NCBI GenBank assembly: GCA_021234155.1
Contig: JAJEKV010000004.1
Span: forward strand, 9,302,109-9,366,108
Length of the DNA stretch: 64,000 nt
Direction: 5' to 3'
Source: Isoetes taiwanensis
Lineage: Eukaryota > Streptophyta > Lycopodiopsida > Isoetales > Isoetaceae
Shown here: positions 48,007-60,238 of the stretch, one piece after another
Position numbering within the stretch: the stretch's first letter is position 1
Layout: each line of letters begins with the position of its first letter
Program-made: the position numbers and the translations under genes
Notes under the pieces: generated by a model
Seen by the model: only the letters and a program-made list of their open reading frames with translations
The model's database searches: none
Told to the model about the DNA's origin: nothing

Positions 48007-50862
48007 ATGGCATTGTGTTGCTCTGTCGGAACTAGTAACAATCATCAGCATCAATGGAACCCTTTGCCTCAAGCTACCCGAATATGCCCCCTCCGAGGAG
48101 CTGGAAAGGCATTTTTTGGGAGGATTGAGCTTCGATGTGTGAGATTGGCACCGGATTTGAAAAGAAGGAAGGTATTTGGGTTTTATATTTTGCAGTTGTA
48201 TTGGAAGTATTTGTTTTCTGGTCTAAGATAATTTTGCCATAGCTAAGCATTCCATGTTCCTTTTTAAGTGCAAGAATAAAATTTCCCTCTCTTTAGCCAT
48301 GGCGTTTTCTACTTAAATTTCACATTTTTTATATTTACATTGTACAAATCCTAGTTTCTGTTGTTGATCACCTACAAATTCATTTAGCAGACAATATACC
48401 GTTTGTTTACATACTCGGTAAAGAAAAATTGAGCCTCTGATCCTGGCAAATAAAAATCTTAGAAAGATACAATGTTTATTATTTGATAGCATCAAATCTA
48501 CGTAACAAATGTTATCTTGGTTCTGCAGGCTTACATAAGATGCTCACAGGAACTAGAGCAGATGAAGGAGATGGCTGCAGCTGAGAAACGATGGGAATAT
48601 CAGGTGCATGCGATAGCCATGTACTGCCAGTCTCTTTGTCCAGCATTTTTGTACCAAAGGAATCAGAATACTGGAACAAGAGGCTGTTTGAGTAGTAAGT
48701 AATCTAGGCTGTTTCAGTAGTAAGTGCTATGAAGCAGGAAAGAAGCTTGAGTATTTGAAGGCAGATTACTTCTAACCACATTCTAAGTTTCTTTTACATG
48801 ACTGCTGCTGCTTCTTTCTGGTGATTGCTTAAGTAAAATTTCCAAGGAGTACACCAACGGGCCAGAAGTAAACATTGAGTGTGGGACGTCCTCCCATGTG
48901 TAAATGCAGTGAGGGCATTTCACTTGCAACAGCCTTTTCATTCTTCCTGTTGAGACATACTGTCTCACTCCAGGTTTTGAAGGCAAAGCCGAACTGGAAT
49001 ACAAACACGTCATTAAAGTGCAGCTCTCCCTGGCTACATGGTGTCATGAGTGAAATAAGGGCGTGATCCCTACAACGATGAACCCACTGCACTCCATGTG
49101 TGTCTGGACATTATCTTTGGGGATTATATTGCTGAATGGAAAATGGAATTCTAATGAAGTCTTAAGATGCCTGGCAGTTGTGTGTTGTGAAGTGTGCTAG
49201 TTGCTAAAGATGAATTTTAAATTGACAGGGTTATTTTATGCAGATAAAGGAAGGGAAAGTCAAATCATTGACACCTAAAGAAGCTGGATATGCAATTCAA
49301 CTTTCTAAGTACATTCTTCTAGATGTCAGACCATCTCTAGAGCATAAAAAGGTACATCAGTAGGTCTTCTTCAATTTAAAACCAGCTTGGAAGTGAACTT
49401 GTTAATACAGTTTGCTATGACTGCAGGCATGGGTAAAAGACTCTACATGGATCCCAATTTTTGATGTTGATAAAAGTCTCGACCCTGGGACTGTCTTAAA
49501 GAAAGCATCTAACTTTGCATTCGGTATAACTATTGTCCTTTTTGTTTTTGTTTGTTGTACTTAACGTCAGAAACTCACTCGGAATTGGTACCTTTTGGTT
49601 AGGGGGCTGGTGGACCGGAGTGCCACTGATGAGATACAACGAGTAAGCTTAACTTCTCTTCAAATATAGATAGCAAAATGCATGAGTGAATTTCCAGTTT
49701 GTTTCATTGTTAATCAATACATTCTTTCATAGGAGATTTATGCCGGATGTAGTTGCGAAAATTCCAAAAAGTGCAAACATCATAGTCACTTGCCAAAAGG
49801 GCCTAAGGTATTTATTCTACTAATATCTTCCTTCTTGACAGTTCATATTATCAGTGACAGATAAAGATGTAGAGGATACCATGTATGGAAATAGTAAAGA
49901 GCAACTTGAAGCTGTTGCTTAATACAATACAATCATGGGAATAGGGTTTAAGGCCTTACGTTTTACTGCACGCACTTAGTTTGTTGCATTCCAATGTCAC
50001 ATTCTAATTACCTATTTCAAATCACAAAACTATCCGGACTGTCAACCGTATCAGATCATTGGCAGCGTGTGAACAGTTATACAAGGCCGGTTACAGAAAT
50101 CTGTTTTGGTTGAATGGTGGTCTGGATTCTGCTGAAGAAGGGGTAAGATTCAAGAAACTCTAGGACTGATGTTTATCATGTAATTGTAGTGTTTTAAGTA
50201 CTTTTCAACCTTTCTTCAGGATCTGGAGAGAGAAGGTTCTACCCCGTTCAAATTTGCTGGTCTTGGTGGAGTCTCTGAGTTTCTCGGGTATGATGAATAT
50301 TACATGAATACATCTGCATGTACTTGTCTATGACCAAAGACTTTTAGGGGCACCATTTGAGTATTGAGATCTCCATGTTGTTACCATTTTCTTTTTGCAT
50401 ACCATTCAGATTTTGATCATCATCTATAATTACCTCTCTGCTAACGTTGATGCCATGACGTTATTTATTCTTCTTTATCTTGAATATTTGCATTGCACGA
50501 GTGTTTTTTTGTTGGCCTTCGACCTATAAGCTTGTTATGATTCTCTTTCTGTTATATTGCAGTTGGACTGATATCCAGAGGACAATGGCTGCAAAAGAAG
50601 GATTTGGATATCGAGCTATGCTCTTCGGTCGTCTGGTATATTTTTATGTTCCCTCTCCCCACATCTGTTGAGAATAAAAAGAAAGAGTTTCAGTTGGCCC
50701 TTTTCTATAGCAGTCTCAACCTAAGTCAAATGAATTTTGTTTGATAGCTTCTAAAAAATCTGGATATTTTCTTTTCTTGCACAGGTCATTGTGGTGGTGT
50801 TGTTCGATGCATTGTTCTTGGGAGTACAACAAATGTTAGAACATATGAAAGACTTTAATTAA
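48007..50862 (+). CDS. STR9: STR9-type chloroplast rhodanese-like protein (ten exons)
   Basis: Exons: 48,007-48,171; 48,529-48,603; 49,244-49,351; 49,427-49,523; 49,603-49,642; 49,733-49,807; 50,055-50,142; 50,220-50,287; 50,563-50,635; 50,785-50,862. All junctions are GT-AG and in phase, giving 288 residues. Residues 1 to about 55 are Arg/Ser-rich without acidic clusters, like a chloroplast transit peptide. The rhodanese domain follows: TPKEAGYAIQLSKYILLDV, AWVKDSTWIPIFD, GGWWTGVPLMRYN and the active loop VTCQKGLRSLAAC with C182. Then NLFWLNGGLDSAEEGD, FLGWTDIQRTMAAKEGFGYR and a C-terminal hydrophobic helix (about 262-281). The pattern is that of Arabidopsis STR9. Rhodanese folds move sulfane sulfur through the loop cysteine; the physiological substrate of STR9 is not settled. 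No lesion was found. Confidence 0.93.
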
Positions 50863-51198
50863 TAGAATTTTCCATTCTATATCCTTCTTTATGTCATGGA
50901 TGTTTTGTTTTCAGGTTTTTAGCCCTTTAGCCCTGATTTACAACACGATATGCATATGCAATGGCTTCGTGCTAATAGTTTTACCATTTTTTTTTTTTTT
51001 TTTTTAAACCTTGAAAAAATAATAAATTTTGATGTCCATAAAGACTATAAAAGTCCCTTTTTTTTTTTTAAAGTACTTGAGCTACAATGGGGACTAAAAA
51101 CAAAAGTGGAGAGAATGTCCACCCGAGCAAATCCACCCCACTCCAATATAACATCTAATCAGTATGAAGAACAATGCTCCAGTTCATGCACCAAATTC
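50863..51198. other. STR9 3' flank, no gene seen
   Basis: AT-rich sequence with T runs at 50,987-51,004 and 51,058-51,069. No coding feature is supported. Confidence 0.5.
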
Positions 51199-51310
51199 TG
51201 ACCATATTCTCAATGATATCCCAGTTCCAGCTCCAACTCCAGTTTCTGCTCTTGCTCTTGCACTTGCTCTTGCTCCAGTTCCAGTTCCTGCTTTTGCTCC
51301 TGCTCTAGTT
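51199..51310 (+). repeat. Short CTTGCT/CCAGTT minisatellite
   Basis: Imperfect hexamers (gctctt, gctcca, gttcca, gttcct) repeat over about 110 bp and give an Ala-Pro-Val-Leu open frame by chance. A similar hexamer run in the opposite sense lies at about 51,640-51,710. Confidence 0.6.
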
Positions 51311-51312
51311 CT

Positions 51313-51520
51313 CTTCAATATAATCCCGCAAAACCTTAAATTCAGCGGGAGAGAGACCATATATTGGACCATATGGCAGCATTGTTCCGGGCTACAAATC
51401 AATAGGACAATCATATGGACGATGCTCTAGGAGCTTGCTAGCCTTGACTTTGTCAAAAACATCAGAGAAATCGCCATATTTATCTGGGAGCATTGGGGCA
51501 GACTTCACTGGTGTCGAGCT
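51313..51520 (-). pseudogene. Ty3/gypsy pol scrap (start of RT region)
   Basis: The minus strand encodes LPDKYGDFSDVFDKVKASKL, EHRPYDCPIDLEPG, GPIYGLSPAEFKVLRDYIEE. This is the conserved lead-in to the gypsy reverse transcriptase (the HxPYDCxIxL and YxLS blocks). It differs from the two larger gypsy elements here and is cut at both sides. Confidence 0.8.
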
Positions 51521-51879
51521 AGCCGATGGGTGAACCTGGATTGCAAATACTGAACTTGGATCTTGCCTTCCAGATTTAATGAACTCGCGAAAAAAAAAAA
51601 TCTTTGAGATACGAAATTGAAGGCATGAAGAAGCCTCTACAGAAGCAGGAGCAGGAGCAACTGGAACAGGAACAAGAGTCAAATCAGAACATGGAGCAGA
51701 AACAGGAACAACAAGGATGGAATCAGGGGCTCACGATACTGCATATATCGAAGTCGATGTTGGCGTAAAGAGCTGAACTGCAGATGAACTGGAACTAGAG
51801 CTAGAACCAACAAATCGAAATGATCTAGTATGTCAGTCAATCTGTGGGTTATGTAGCTCGAGTCAGGGCAAACCCAAGA

Positions 51880-52850
51880 CTATTGGCGCATGTGGGCTAG
51901 CGATGAGATTGAAGTGTGAATCTGAAGATAGTGCTCCCAAATACGGCTCTTCACCTCATTAGCAATTGATGAGCACCTGAATGCTTTGACAATTCATTGT
52001 TGGGCATCAAGGAGGACCTGTGCATCTGAACAACCAAGACCTTTGAATATGAAAAGGTTCCTCCTTTTCCAACTGGACCAGATGATTTATGCAGAAGCCA
52101 AATGAAGCGCCATTTTTGCCAAATTTTCCCAACTATTTGGATAAACTGCTAATAATACCTGCTGACTATTGAAATTGCAACGAAAGAGACATTGAAACCA
52201 TAACCAAGCATGCCTGACATGTCTACACAGGAAGAAACAATGCTCAATTGTCTCGTCCCTCTGTGCACATAAGGGACAAAGTGCAGATACCTCTTATCGA
52301 AATCTGTGCACCAGAATATTAACGCGCAGACAACGATGAATGACTTGCCATCATAAAACAGATACTTTGGAATGGAATAGTTTATCCCATACCCATTTCC
52401 ATATTGTTTTCTGCGGGTCCCCGGGAATGACCAAAGGCCACTTGGATAAAGGAGGCAAGACGTTCGCAGCAAGCAAGATCTTGTATATGGAATTCACCAA
52501 CTTATCTGCTTTGACACGCCCATGAACTACCCAAGGCTGGGAATCATCCACTTGTGCTATTAGAGGAAGAATTGAAGACACCTTCTGCCAAATAGCCCTA
52601 TCCCATCTTAAAAAAGCGAACTTAGCTCTAAACTCTTCCCATGTCAGCAACTGCCTTTGATTATTATACCAATCAGATATCATATACACACATGTTGATC
52701 TCCATCGACGCTGCGTCAATGGGTGGACTGAAGATACCAGAGGACCACCGTCTAATGGAATCCACCACCAACGCACAAGATGGTGAAAATGAAACAGAGA
52801 TTGTACAGTCTCCCACACAACTAGCAATCCTCTAAGAAATGGAGAGGCAT
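51880..52850 (-). pseudogene. LINE remnant with RT zinc-binding (zf-RVT) region
   Basis: The minus strand reads WDKLFHSKVSVL, a stop, WQVIHRCLRVNILVHRF, a stop, and a Cys/His cluster CPLCAQRDETIEHCFFLC followed by RHAWLW. This is the zinc-binding region found after the RT in many plant non-LTR elements and related pseudogenes. The upstream segment (52,830-52,390, including WEEFRAKFAFLRWDRAIW) is open. It is not of the same subgroup as LINE-1 to LINE-4. The gypsy-2 LTR begins directly upstream at 52,867. Confidence 0.7.
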
Positions 52851-52866
52851 TAGGGTATGCGGTCAG

Positions 52867-54363
52867 TGTGACCTCCCCTACTCATATACGGTGCATTCAC
52901 CGTATACAAACAGGAGTTCATCCCCCATACCAGCTCCATGCTGATACAAGGCCAGTGGGAAGAATGTAAGGGTCATTTTACCGTGTCTCCTTCAGGGCCT
53001 ACCTAGCTGTGGAAGCGTAACATCCATGTAAGTACACATACATCAACATCACATATCCATCACGAAGGATGGCTCACCACATATCTGCACAGACAGAGAT
53101 CAATACATCACATATGGAGATCCTACCCAAGGCTCAGACTCAAGGGGGAATGACTGACGGCTTGGGCCTCCAGAAGTCATTGCAGACAGAATTCATGGCA
53201 AATGGATTTGGCTGGCATAAGAACATGGCTTAGGGTAGTCCACTCCATCCGCCCCTCCTGTGCACATTTTGCTGAGTAGGTTGAAAAGTCTTGGGACCTG
53301 ACTGTAGCCCGCTGGATCCATAGCTAGAGGGGCTACTCCTGGGTTGCATCTCCCCAGTTCCGATGGGGCAGGTAGGGATCGCTCCCACCAGAGGCTAGCA
53401 TGCTGACTCAAGGTGACTAGAGGGCCACTGCCCATCCTCGACTGAACTCCATGGAAGGTGTACACCACCCCAAGAGTGTCGAACCCATGCAAAGCCCACA
53501 CGCAGTGGCAGAGCATTAGGTCTAGTGCACTGTAGTCCCCCGATAGGCTTTACTACCAGAGGGACGTGATCATGACCATGAGTCAGGACATGAACCTCCT
53601 TGTAAGCCAGTCTGGCCCCTCCACCCACAACTAGGTGTTGCTCTTGTACACAGGCCGAATTTAATAGTGCATTAAAGAGGACTAGCTAGGAGCATCAACT
53701 ACTAGGCTTTTAGGGCCTCTACCCCCCTTCCCAATACAATGATTCCACAGAGATCATCATCATATACATATCATAGAAGAACTAAAGAATAAGATTTAAT
53801 CTAAATCACAGAAGTTAGGTTATTTAGTTATGGCTCGATATCTAGAGGTTTAGGTGGCTGCTATGAGCAATTCAATAGGCTAAACCTACTTATTCTAAGC
53901 CTGGGAGGCAGATTAGACTATTGAATTGGCAAAATACCTGATCCCTGGCTTGCTCCTCCTGCTCTGAATGCGTCCATGATGCAGAACTGCTTGAAGATGA
54001 AGCCCGAAAGGAAAGCTGATGAGCTAGGCTGCTCAGACAGACTTCGGGAGTCGAGATTGGCTCTTGGAGCAAGCGAAACGGAGCTCTAGAAGGCTGTGGA
54101 CGGAAATGGAAAGTTAGGGTTTGAATACCTTACATAGGCTATAAGTTAGGGTTAGGGTTTCCAACGACCCTTGAGATGCCCACTTATTATTTAAGTGGGT
54201 TAAAGTGCACACATGCATAAATGTGCACACACTTGCAAGTTGCCCCCTAGGGCGCTACTTGCTTAGCTACACGTCGGCGTACACGTCAATCGGGATGGCG
54301 TGTACGCGTGACGATGCAGTACAGTATACGTCCTGGAATCGTATACTGTGCTGGAACGTCACA
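52867..54363 (-). repeat. 3' LTR of gypsy-2
   Basis: On the minus strand it starts TGTGACGTTCC at 54,363 and ends GGTCACA at 52,867 (1,497 bp). A 10-bp perfect inverted repeat (ACAGTATACG 54,321-54,330 and CGTATACTGT 54,340-54,349) lies near its start. Another (ACGGTG/CACCGT) lies near its end at about 52,890. A purine-rich AAGGTGGGGAGAAA directly precedes it. It shares blocks with the gypsy-1 LTR. Confidence 0.85.
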
Positions 54364-55218
54364 TTTCTCCCCACCTTGAAATGATGCTGTCCGCAGCATC
54401 GTGGGTCTCCCCACCTTGGGATCTTCTTGTCCTGCAACCAACTTGATGCATACAATTTATTATTATTATACTTACAAAATTATTAGAATTATCCTAAGGT
54501 AATATTTTTAAAACATTACTACGACATCACATTATACCAATAACTTATCAATTCGTACTTCATTAAAGTAAGGTACTTACTAGCTTCACTTAATACAACA
54601 TTGAAGTTTATCCAGATTTAGCAATTTCATATACAATTATCCTTCGAGGTACTCTTCATTCCTTGCAACACATTCCAACAAAAATTGTGTTGCAAGTCTT
54701 CGTAGCTCGACCTCCTTGCCCTCCGGAGCGCTCTATTGGCCTGCAGGTCAATACTACGTTAGTACCATTTTAATTATTGGGGACCACCCATCTAATTAGC
54801 TAAATGAATGCATGACTAATCTCCCGGCGTAGGAAAAGGATGCTTCTTCCATCGTGGCCGTGGAGACAGCGCCCTATAATGCCTATACCACGCACTCGAT
54901 CATGGCCCGTGAGGGTTTAAGCGAAAGACGATCATATCATAGCCCATGATTGGGTGCTACCTTATGCATGACCTCCCTGATCATACATACCCCAGTGCAT
55001 CATGGCCCAAAGGGTTTAAGCTAGAGAACATCCCTGATGATCTCATCCTCGCCCGTGTTCACTTCTACCTTTAATCGCATGTCCTTCCCCTATGGACATG
55101 CTTACATTACGGTGCAACATTGCTCATGTTCACCATTTACCTAACTAATTCAAGCAAAACGGCGGTCATGTCTACAATGACATTACACCACGTCCTAGAG
55201 ATCACCATATTGGTCCCA
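54364..55218 (-). other. gypsy-2 untranslated region and polypurine tract
   Basis: This stretch lies between the pol frame and the LTR. On the minus strand the purine tract AAGGTGGGGAGAAA ends at 54,364. The rest is AT-rich with no open frame of note, matching the untranslated region of gypsy-1 in position. Confidence 0.6.
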
Positions 55219-58200
55219 TCATCGGTAATTATGCATGCAACCCGTGCTTAGCATAGGATTAATCTTAACTACACATGAAATTAATCTAAACGTAATCGAC
55301 ATGTCTGAGCCGATTACTTTGGAGATGACCTTGCCGTCCCATTGCTCCATGAACTGCGGGTACTGCCTTATGAGGTCCTGTTTAAGTACCCACGTTGCGT
55401 CTTCCACTGGCAAGTGTTTCCACTTGACCAAATATTGGAGGAACTCTGATCTCCTTGTCTTCTTGATCGCCTTATCAAGGATCAAGTCTGGGACTATCTC
55501 TAGCTGCTCTTCTGTCATTTCCAACAACGTTGGCGTGTCCAAGACTTCTTCTGGATTTGGAGTATGATTCTTCAGCAAACTCACGTGGAAGACTTTATGA
55601 ATTTTCAGGTGTGCTGGCAGCTCTAACTTGTAGGATTGGTTACCTACTCTCTTGGCTATTCTGAAGGGGCCAGCCCACCTTGGAGCGAGTTTCTTACAAT
55701 TTCCGATGCGGAGCTTTGCCTGCTTTACTTTGATCTTGAGCCAGACGTTGTCGCCAACTTGGAACTCTCTGACCGTCCGGTGCTTGTCGGCGACACTCTT
55801 TTGTCGACTCCTTGCTGCAAGAAGATATCCTCGGACCTCTTCTACTAGCTGCTGCATGTCGGCCAACATTTGCTGCGAAACCTCTACCTTTGACACAGGA
55901 TTGTGCCAAGTGTCTGGAGTTAGACATTGGTAGACGTAGTTGATCATGAGCGGCGACATCTGGGATGATTCCTGCTTGGTGCTATTATAAGCAAACTCAA
56001 CCAAGTGAATGTAATCTTCCCACTTACTCTGCTTGTTCCAGACATAGTTTCTTAGCATATCTTCCAAGATTCTGTTGGTCCGTTCTGTTTGCCCATCCGT
56101 CTGAGGATGATAGGCCGTGCTCATGGACAGCTTCGTCTGGATCGTCGCAAAAAGGTCCTGCCAAAAGGCACTCATGAACTTCGGGTCTCTGTCGCAGATG
56201 ATCTCTCTCGGCATGCCATGGAGCCTGAAGATTTCCTTTGTGAAGAGGGCCGCTGTATCCAAGGCTGTGTTGGTGGTCTTGCAAGGCACAAAGTGTGCCA
56301 TCTTCGACAGCTTGTCGACCACAACTATCAGGGCATCTTTTCCTCTTGCTGTCCTCGGGAGCGCTGTTATGAAGTCCATACTGATGACTTCCCACTTAAC
56401 GTTCGGCACCGCTAATGGTTCCAATGCTCCTGGAATTCGAAGCTGCTCTGCCTTCATCTGCTGAGACAGCTGACACTCTTTGATGTAGCGAGCAATCTGC
56501 TTCTTCATCCCTGGCCAATAATAACTGCTGCGGAGTTTAAATCCTGCGTGGCCAGCTATTGGACTGTTGTGGGTGTCGTGGAGAATCAACTTCCTCACTC
56601 CTGATGACTCGGGCACACACAACTTATTCTTATGGTACAAAAGGTTACATTCCTTTCTAAAATTCTTGAAGGTCTCCCTCTCCTTATCTGTTCTTGCCTC
56701 TTTGCACAAGCTCGCCCACACTTCCTTGAAGTCTGCATCTGTCGGCAAGGTTTCTTCGATCTTCCTTCCGAACTCGCTGGTGAGTGTCGAGATTGCGTTG
56801 CAGTGAACTCTTGTTGTCAGAGGATGCCTTGAAAGCGCATCTGCTACCACATTGAGCTTCCCCGGCTTATAAACTATAACAAAATTGTATTCTTCGAGGA
56901 ACTCCATCCACCTTCGCTACCTCAGGTTGAGATGTGGTTGCGTGAACACGTATTGGAGGCTCTGATGATCCGTGTCCAGCTGGAACTTCCTTTCCAACAG
57001 GTAGTGCCTCCAAATTCTTAGTGCTCTGACAACTGCAAGCAACTCTTGGTCATGAGTCGGGTAGCGCGTTTCGACGTCGTTCATCTTCCGAGAGTCATAT
57101 GTCACTACCTGCTCTTCCTGCATCAATACTGCACCCGTGGCAACTTTATTTGCATCCGTCGCCACAAGCTTGTCCTTCTCGGGGTCTGGCAGGGTCAGGA
57201 CGGGGCGGTTGTCAAAGCTGCCTTCAACATCTCGAATCCTGCTTGGGCTTTCTTCTGCCAGTGATCTGCCCAATCCTTTACTTTTTCCGCCCTCGTCAAA
57301 TCCGTTAGCGGGGCCGCTATTTTTGCAAAGTTCTTCATGAACTTTCTATAATACCCTGCTAGGTCGAGAAAGCTCCTGACCTCGTGGATGTTCTTCGGTG
57401 CCGGCCAATGTATGACTGCTTCGATCTTGGCAGGATCCGTCGCAATCCCCTCCGCTGAGATCACGTGCCCCAGATACTCTACCCTTTCCGTTGCGAAGTG
57501 GCACTTTGACAACTTAGCGTACAACTGGTGCCTTCTTAGCTTCTCGAACACTTTCCTGAGGTGTTGTACGTGTTCTTCCAGGGATTTGCTGTACACTAGA
57601 ATATCATCAAAGAATACTATAACAAAAGTATCCAAAAACTCCCTGAAGATGTCGTTCATAAGGCTCATGAATGTTGCTGGGGCATTTGACAAGCCAAACG
57701 GCATTAGGTGAACTCGTAATGCCCATACCTAGTCCTAAATGCTGTTTTGTGCACGTCTTCTTCTTTAGTCCTGATCTGATGGTACCCTGACCTCATGTCT
57801 ATCTTGGAGAAAACCTTCGCGCCTTGGAGTTGATCCATCAGGTCGTCCGATCTCGGGAGTGCATACTTGTTCTTGATGGTGTGCTTGTTTAACTGCCTGT
57901 AATCTATGCACATCCTCAAGCTGCCATCCTTCTTCTTCACAAAAAGGATGGGTGCCCCAAATGGTGAGACGCTAGGTCTAATGAACCCTAGGACAAGCAA
58001 CTCCTGCAGTTGCTTCTTCAACTCGACTAGCTCTTGCGTCGTCATCCTGTAGGCGCTTTGCTCGTCGGCTTCGTACCTGGTTCGAGTGTTATCTCACACT
58101 CGACTCCCCTGTAAGGAGGAAGCTGCTTGATCTCGTCTGGGAAGAGATCATGGAACTCCTTTACCAACTTAGCTACCCGCTTTGATAATTTGGTGAGCAC

Positions 58201-58760
58201 CTTATCTTCCTTGCTTTCTTCTGACTCGGGCTCTTCGATCTGAAGCTTGAAGACATAGGCTACCCGCTTACTAGACATACACTGCATGATAGGAACAACT
58301 TCCTTACCTGCAATTTCTATGATTTTGCCATTGGGCGCCGTCAAGGTCACTTTACGGTTCCCACAGTCAATGATGGCCTTTGCTGGAGCGAGGTACTCCA
58401 TGCCGATGATCAAATTATACTCCCCGATGTTCATCACTTCTGCTCCCATTTGGATGTTGATCCCTGGCAAATCAATGTCGAAATTTATCCTTTTGCCTGT
58501 CGTGTGTCTCACTGCCCCGCTTGCTAACACCACGGGTCTCGGCTTTGACTTCAACGGGAGCTTCAACATCTCAACCATTCTCGGAGACGCAAAGTTGTGG
58601 GTGCTCCTCGTATCTATCAGGACTATGAAAGATTTGGCCTTGGTCTTCCCTACTGTGGAGATTACCTGATACTGATTTTCTGCTTGGTCTGAATCTATGG
58701 CTGCAAAGATGTGACACTAACCCTCAATGAAGTCGCGTGCTTCCCCGCCGTCGTCGTCAG
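55219..58760 (-). pseudogene. gypsy-2 pol: protease, RT, RNase H, integrase, chromodomain
   Basis: Protease: FIVLIDTRSTHNF, where the catalytic motif DTG reads DTR (AGG for GGG). Reverse transcriptase: [19 protein letters not shown], a frameshift at about 57,704, then [12 protein letters not shown] and the catalytic [10 protein letters not shown]. RNase H: DPEKDKLVATDANKVATG and YPTHDQELLAVVRAL, ended by TAG at about 56,917. Integrase from MEFLEEYNF: the zinc finger has CQLSQQ where gypsy-1 has CQVCQQ, and five residues after GHAGF are deleted. DDE residues are present (MDFITAL, CDRDPKF, NRILEDML). Chromodomain: YLVKWKHLPVEDATWV. The frame 56,907-55,219 is open through integrase and chromodomain. 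The damaged protease and split frames make the copy inactive. Confidence 0.92.
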
Positions 58761-59970
58761 AGGGAGTCTCCCATCCACCCATCTCTGCTAATGCCGCATT
58801 CATGACGAAAGGGCAGTTTGCTGTTCTGTGGCCTGGCTGGAAGGACCTGAAGCAGAGCTGTTTTTCAATGCACTCCTGCCTCTTCTCCTTAGGTATTGAC
58901 TGCAAAAAGGATCGCACTGCTTTCGAATAATTTGACCCTTCTTGCTGCGGCTTATCCTTGAAGGATACCTGTTTCTTTTCCTGCTGCCTCTCGTAACTGC
59001 CACTGTATGGGGCCTTTGCTGGTCCCGAACTAGCTGCCCTAGGGCTATAACTCCCCGATGCTTTGCCCTTATCCTGGTAGTACTGCTGTTTGTGCCTATT
59101 GTTCTGAGGGCGGATCCTTGCAGGCTGACTGCTTTCGATTCCACTTCTGATACTGTTCGAGGGTTGATTGCTCGTACCAGCTTCCTTACTTCATTGTTTA
59201 ATCCCTTGATGTGTTCACTGGGCTTCGGCACGTAAAGCCTCAGTTTCATGAACTCTTCCGTGTATTTCTGCACGGACTTATTGCCCTGCTCTAGCCGATA
59301 GAATTGCTGCATCATGTGGCATTTGTGCTCCCTTGGCACATAGTGGCGCTTGAATGCTTTAGCGAATTTCTTGAATCTGCAGCTGTCCCTGCTCAATCCA
59401 TGTGCCTTAGCATACCCCTTCCACCATATACGAGCTGCGCCCTTAAGGTTGGATGTTGCCACCCTGCCTTTGTCTTTGTCCTTCATTCCCGGACGCGTTC
59501 CCATATTCACTCATCTCGTCCAACCAGGCCTCTGCCTCCATGCCTGACCGACTGTCACCTGAGAACTGTTCGAGCTTTCTTGCCTTCCACACATTGCTGA
59601 GTGCGAAATCTACTTTCTTCTGGTAGTCTGAGGTCCTTGTGTCCCTGAGTCTGCCATCCCTACGGTCCCGCACCTCTTCCACCTCTTCCTTGGAGTTGGA
59701 GTCCGAATCTGAGCTTGTGTTGGAGGAGTCCGTGCTTGGGGACCTCCTTCTCTTGCTCTTCCTCTTATCCTTTCCTGTTTCTCGAGGTGGTGCTTGCGGC
59801 AACTAGACGTTGTGGTCTGGCCCAACTGCTGTTTGTGCTGCTAATAAGGCCTTTATCTCTTGAAGATCAGACCTCATATGCTACATCTCCTCTTCGGGAG
59901 TCATGGGGCCGAATTCTTCGTTAGGTTCCTTGCTATGTGCTGTCTGGCCGAGGTCTCTTCATCTCTATGG
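58717..59970 (-). pseudogene. gypsy-2 gag, frameshifted
   Basis: The N-terminal part reads EFGPMTPEEEM, a stop, HMRSDLQEIKALLAAQ, then a Lys/Ser-rich linker (GKDKRKSKRRRSPSTDSS). The capsid-like part follows (VWKARKLEQFSGDSRSGMEA, LKGAARIWWKGYAKAHG, QFYRLEQGNKSVQKYTEEF) with a frame change near 59,480. The zinc knuckle near 58,850 reads CFRSFQPGHRTANC, so its second Cys is Ser. It ends at TAG 58,717. Gag normally packages the element RNA through this knuckle; this copy is defective. Confidence 0.85.
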
Positions 59971-60238
59971 ACTCGCCAGTCTTGTTCAGCTGCTCTTGGA
60001 CCTCTAGCTGTATACACATAGGGCATAGCCTTACGATTAGCTTTGTTTGTTTTATTGCATCATATGTGTTTGCTGATATGGTTGTGGAAGCAAAATACAT
60101 CAACAAAACATTTAGAATGCTAAACAAAATGTATTTATATATATATATATATAGAAAACTTAGTTATAATGCTTCCGGCTCAAGAGTCTTAGCTACTCTT
60201 GGAATCGCCGGCGGGATGGGTTATCCTCAAGGAACTTC
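59971..60238. other. Junction with (TA)n run
   Basis: AT-rich spacer with (TA)n near 60,137-60,153, between the gypsy-2 gag and the unknown ORF. It probably contains the breakpoint where the 5' LTR of gypsy-2 was lost. Confidence 0.4.

Larger units (their letters stand above)
52867..59970 (-). mobile_element. Ty3/gypsy chromovirus lacking its 5' LTR (gypsy-2)
   Basis: Minus-strand order: gag, protease, reverse transcriptase, RNase H, integrase, chromodomain, purine tract, 3' LTR. It is the same family as gypsy-1. The gag start lies near 59,970. No second copy of the 1.5-kb LTR is found upstream; different sequence begins near 60,000. The 5' end is therefore lost or replaced. Frameshifts and stops break the coding sequence in several places. 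Confidence 0.9.

Noticed and set aside
51164-51430. Ala/Pro/Val/Leu-repeat protein
   Set aside because: It is the translation of a CTTGCT/CCAGTT hexamer repeat, fused to the antisense of a gypsy pol scrap.
54130-54155. Telomere-like 'aaccctaaccctaac'
   Set aside because: Only two or three units inside the gypsy-2 LTR; no array and no chromosome-end context.
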